Shown here: in pieces, positions 61,826-64,000 of the stretch
Layout of the letters: each line of letters opens with the position of its first letter
Numbering within the stretch: the stretch's first letter is position 1
Source of the DNA: Mermis nigrescens
Lineage: Eukaryota; Nematoda; Enoplea; Mermithida; Mermithidae
NCBI GenBank assembly: GCA_036768485.1
Contig: JAVLUZ010000154.1
Coordinates: forward strand, 39,432,447 to 39,496,446
DNA length: 64,000 bases
Direction of reading: 5' to 3'
The notes under the pieces: model-generated
Seen by the model: the letters and a program-made list of their open reading frames with translations, nothing else
The model's database searches: none
What the model was told of the DNA's origin: nothing
Position numbers and translations under genes: made by a program

Positions 61826-62520
61826 GTTTTAATCCCAATAAATCATAATAATATTAGTACAACTGTCCCAGCAGTCCCATCGAAAGCTACAGCGGTTCTG
61901 GCGTCCCAAATAGTGTAACAGACATGCGCGTAAGAGGTTCAGGGGCACCTTAAGTTATCAGAAAGATAAAATAAAACGATATCAAAAAGAAAACAAAACC
62001 ACGGTCAAAAAAGATGAGCATTCAATTTTCATGATGAAATGTTGTAAATTATACGTAAACTTACATAAGAAGAATCTAACACATATTAATGGCATAAGTG
62101 GCTCACTTTTATACGAATACGATCATACGAATAGGTACATACAGCGCTTGTTTTGACAGTTGCTCACATTTACTCATATTTGAATGCAGTGTCAGTTTTT
62201 TCTACCAATTCACTTTTTAAGTAAGCAATTACAATATGCCTTGCTGATTAGCTTATTAACGTCGGATTTCTCCTTATGAGAGAAATCAATTTTTTATTTA
62301 TTATATAGAATAACTGTTTGTTATTCTTTACGATTCATTATCTGACGTAAAATTACTTTCAATCAGCTCAAGTATTATAGAGTCAAACCGACATCGATAG
62401 ACATTCTTACATTAATTGCAGCATACTTTTTACAACCACTAATTTGACAACGTATCCAAGAGGACAGTCGAGTGAACAGAATTGTTTGCCGCCTTGTAGC
62501 TAGGCATAGGCAGTATCTAA
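61826..62520. other. unassigned upstream DNA of mesh B
   Basis: AT-rich; it should hold, or lead to, the missing start exon or promoter of mesh B. No exon with a compatible phase and no known repeat recognised. Confidence 0.3.
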
Positions 62521-62524
62521 ATTA

Positions 62525-62725
62525 TGGGGGTCGGAGCTCCGAAAATTTTCAAATATTCAAAGAGTACTGGCTTATTTTCGGAATATTAAAAACGCGATTT
62601 TTCGACGCTTCTTATCAAGCTCTAGCCACTGGCATAAAAAATCTTTGAAAAACTGAAAAATTTTTCCCTGAAAATTTAATTGTAGGGCCTGTGGCGAGTC
62701 TTTCAGATTCTGAGGAGCTCCAGAT
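62525..62725. repeat. Rep-B-like repeat, diverged
   Basis: Carries GGGGGTCGGAGCTCCGAAAA, TTTTTCGACGCTTCTTATCA and AGCTCTAGCCACTGGCATAA, the Rep-B core with many changes. Confidence 0.5.
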
Positions 62726-62734
62726 CAGACATGC

Positions 62735-63492
62735 ATGTGGGGATGTTTGAGGGTCTAGACCATAGGTGCACAGCATGACTGATCTGGGGGGTCAGCCGGT
62801 CTAGGAAGATCAAGAATTGAGTTTTCTTGGGCCGAAATGACCTAAAAACTGGTATGATCGCTGAAATAGCGTTAAAACTACGTTAATACACGGTTTCTGG
62901 TCAATCTGAATCACTTTTAAATAAAATTTTCAATTTCAATCCGTTTTTGGCCTCCATTTTGCCTCATTTTCCCCACAAAATTTTCATTTTTCCATTCTGG
63001 GGGTCAGGACCGTAGGTGCACAGCATCGCCGATCTGTGGAGGGTCAGCCGGTCCGAGGGGATCAAAAATTGAACTTTTTTGGGCCAGAATGACCTTGAAA
63101 ACTGGTATAAGCGATAAAATAGTACGTTATAACACAGTTTCTGGTCTATCTGAAGCACTTTTGAAGAAAATTTTCAATTTTCATCCGGTTTTGGCCTACA
63201 TTTTGCCTTATTTTCCCTATAGAATTTTCCATTTTTACATTCTGGGGGAGGAGATGAGGACCCCAAACCCCCTCCCACGTGCATGTCTGGTCTACCCCCA
63301 GAATGGAAACATGAAAAATTTTCCGGGGAAAATGATGCAAAATGAAGGCCAAAAATGTATTGAAATTAAATATTGTAGTTCTTTCTCTAGTTTAGCATTT
63401 ATACCAGTTTTTGAGGTCCTTTTGGCCCCAAAAAACTCACTTACTGGCGCTCAGACCGGCTGACTCTCCAAATCAGCCAATGTGTGTATTCG
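62735..63492. repeat. cluster of three Rep-A copies
   Basis: Two copies in tandem (about 62755-63010 and 63010-63290, each starting TAGGTGCACAGCAT and ending CCCCACG/ACATGCATG-type DNA), then a third in the opposite direction to about 63490 (CAGACCGGCTGACTCTCCAA). The second copy's right end and the third copy's left end meet near 63280. Confidence 0.65.
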
Positions 63493-64000
63493 GCTAGTTG
63501 GTACGTGGACATTGACGATGCATTTGAACTATTTTCGGCTGTTGGGACTGTCGGACTGTTGAGCATTGTTACTCGTATCATAGATTCGTATTATATGATA
63601 CTGGGCGATTGACCTGATTTTACCCGATAGCTTCCGTGTAAATGCAGTTCACAATAAACCATAGTACACGAAGACACATGAATGTTTAATTACATGCAAA
63701 GCACAGTTAGCTTAATGTCAAAAAACAAATGTTCGAAGCAATTCAAAAAGATTAAGGAAGAAACACGTGTAAATCAAACTTTTTTGCCATTACGGGAATT
63801 TCCGATCTCATTCCGATGTCTCTACAAGAGTTGTTCAAGATAACTATTCGTAGGCAACGAAAAACATGCAATTAGTTTCAAGAGCAAAATCATATATTTC
63901 GAAAGGGAAAGCAGCCAGATATTGACATTTCTCAGAAAATTCACGTTCTTACTACGTTTGATTAAGCTATTTAAAGGCATTCGAGCACTTCCAATGTAAA
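63493..64000. other. unassigned DNA at the right edge
   Basis: No gene, known repeat or RNA gene recognised on either strand. Confidence 0.3.

Noticed and set aside
62065..62095. Possible start exon of mesh B (ATG to a strong GTAAGT donor, minus strand)
   Set aside because: It would end in phase 1, but the first recognised mesh B exon needs phase 0; joining them breaks the frame.

Overview
The window is nuclear DNA from an invertebrate animal. It is AT-rich, its genes are split into short exons by long introns with GT-AG sites, and the introns are crowded with small transposons. It is dominated by two head-to-tail copies of one large gene on the minus strand. Both encode a membrane protein with the architecture of the arthropod protein Mesh: signal peptide, NIDO, an Ig/E-set-like segment, AMOP, vWD, sushi/CCP, one membrane span and a short cytoplasmic tail. 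In insects Mesh is a core part of smooth septate junctions of gut and renal epithelia. That family, the arthropod-like transposons and the intron density suggest an arthropod or another ecdysozoan; I cannot name the species.

Layout: 1-3700 is repeats and unassigned sequence; 3733-3981 (+) is the last coding exon of a UBX-domain protein, convergent with the mesh pair; 4000-6316 is nested repeats and the 3' flank of copy A; 6317-34296 (-) is mesh copy A with 22 coding exons; 34297-39608 is intergenic with a short tandem repeat and a foldback hairpin; 39609-61335 (-) is mesh copy B with 22 matching coding exons (its start codon lies in an upstream exon I could not place); 61336-64000 is repeats and unassigned sequence.

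I traced the exons by comparing the two copies on the reverse strand. Seventeen of 22 exon pairs have identical lengths, and all have the same intron phases. The copies differ in exon 1 (secretion signal and Q/P/N-rich region), exon 4, and exons 21-22 (end of the membrane segment and cytoplasmic tail), so the extracellular core is conserved while both ends have diverged. Copy A has one defect: a T is missing from a poly-T run in exon 2, which shifts the frame to a stop in exon 3. All its other exons and splice sites are intact. It is therefore either a homopolymer sequencing error or a very young pseudogene.

The introns record many insertions. They hold a PIF/Harbinger element with 3-bp target duplication and Myb-like and transposase remnants, itself invaded by two hAT-type elements; a hAT element with the C-terminal dimerisation region of its transposase; a 3' fragment of a CR1/L2-like LINE; a mariner-type element; at least three families of short hAT-type elements, many with readable 8-bp target duplications; a TA-duplicating foldback family; and very long (TA)n and (CA)n arrays, the (TA)n lying beside a 3' splice site.
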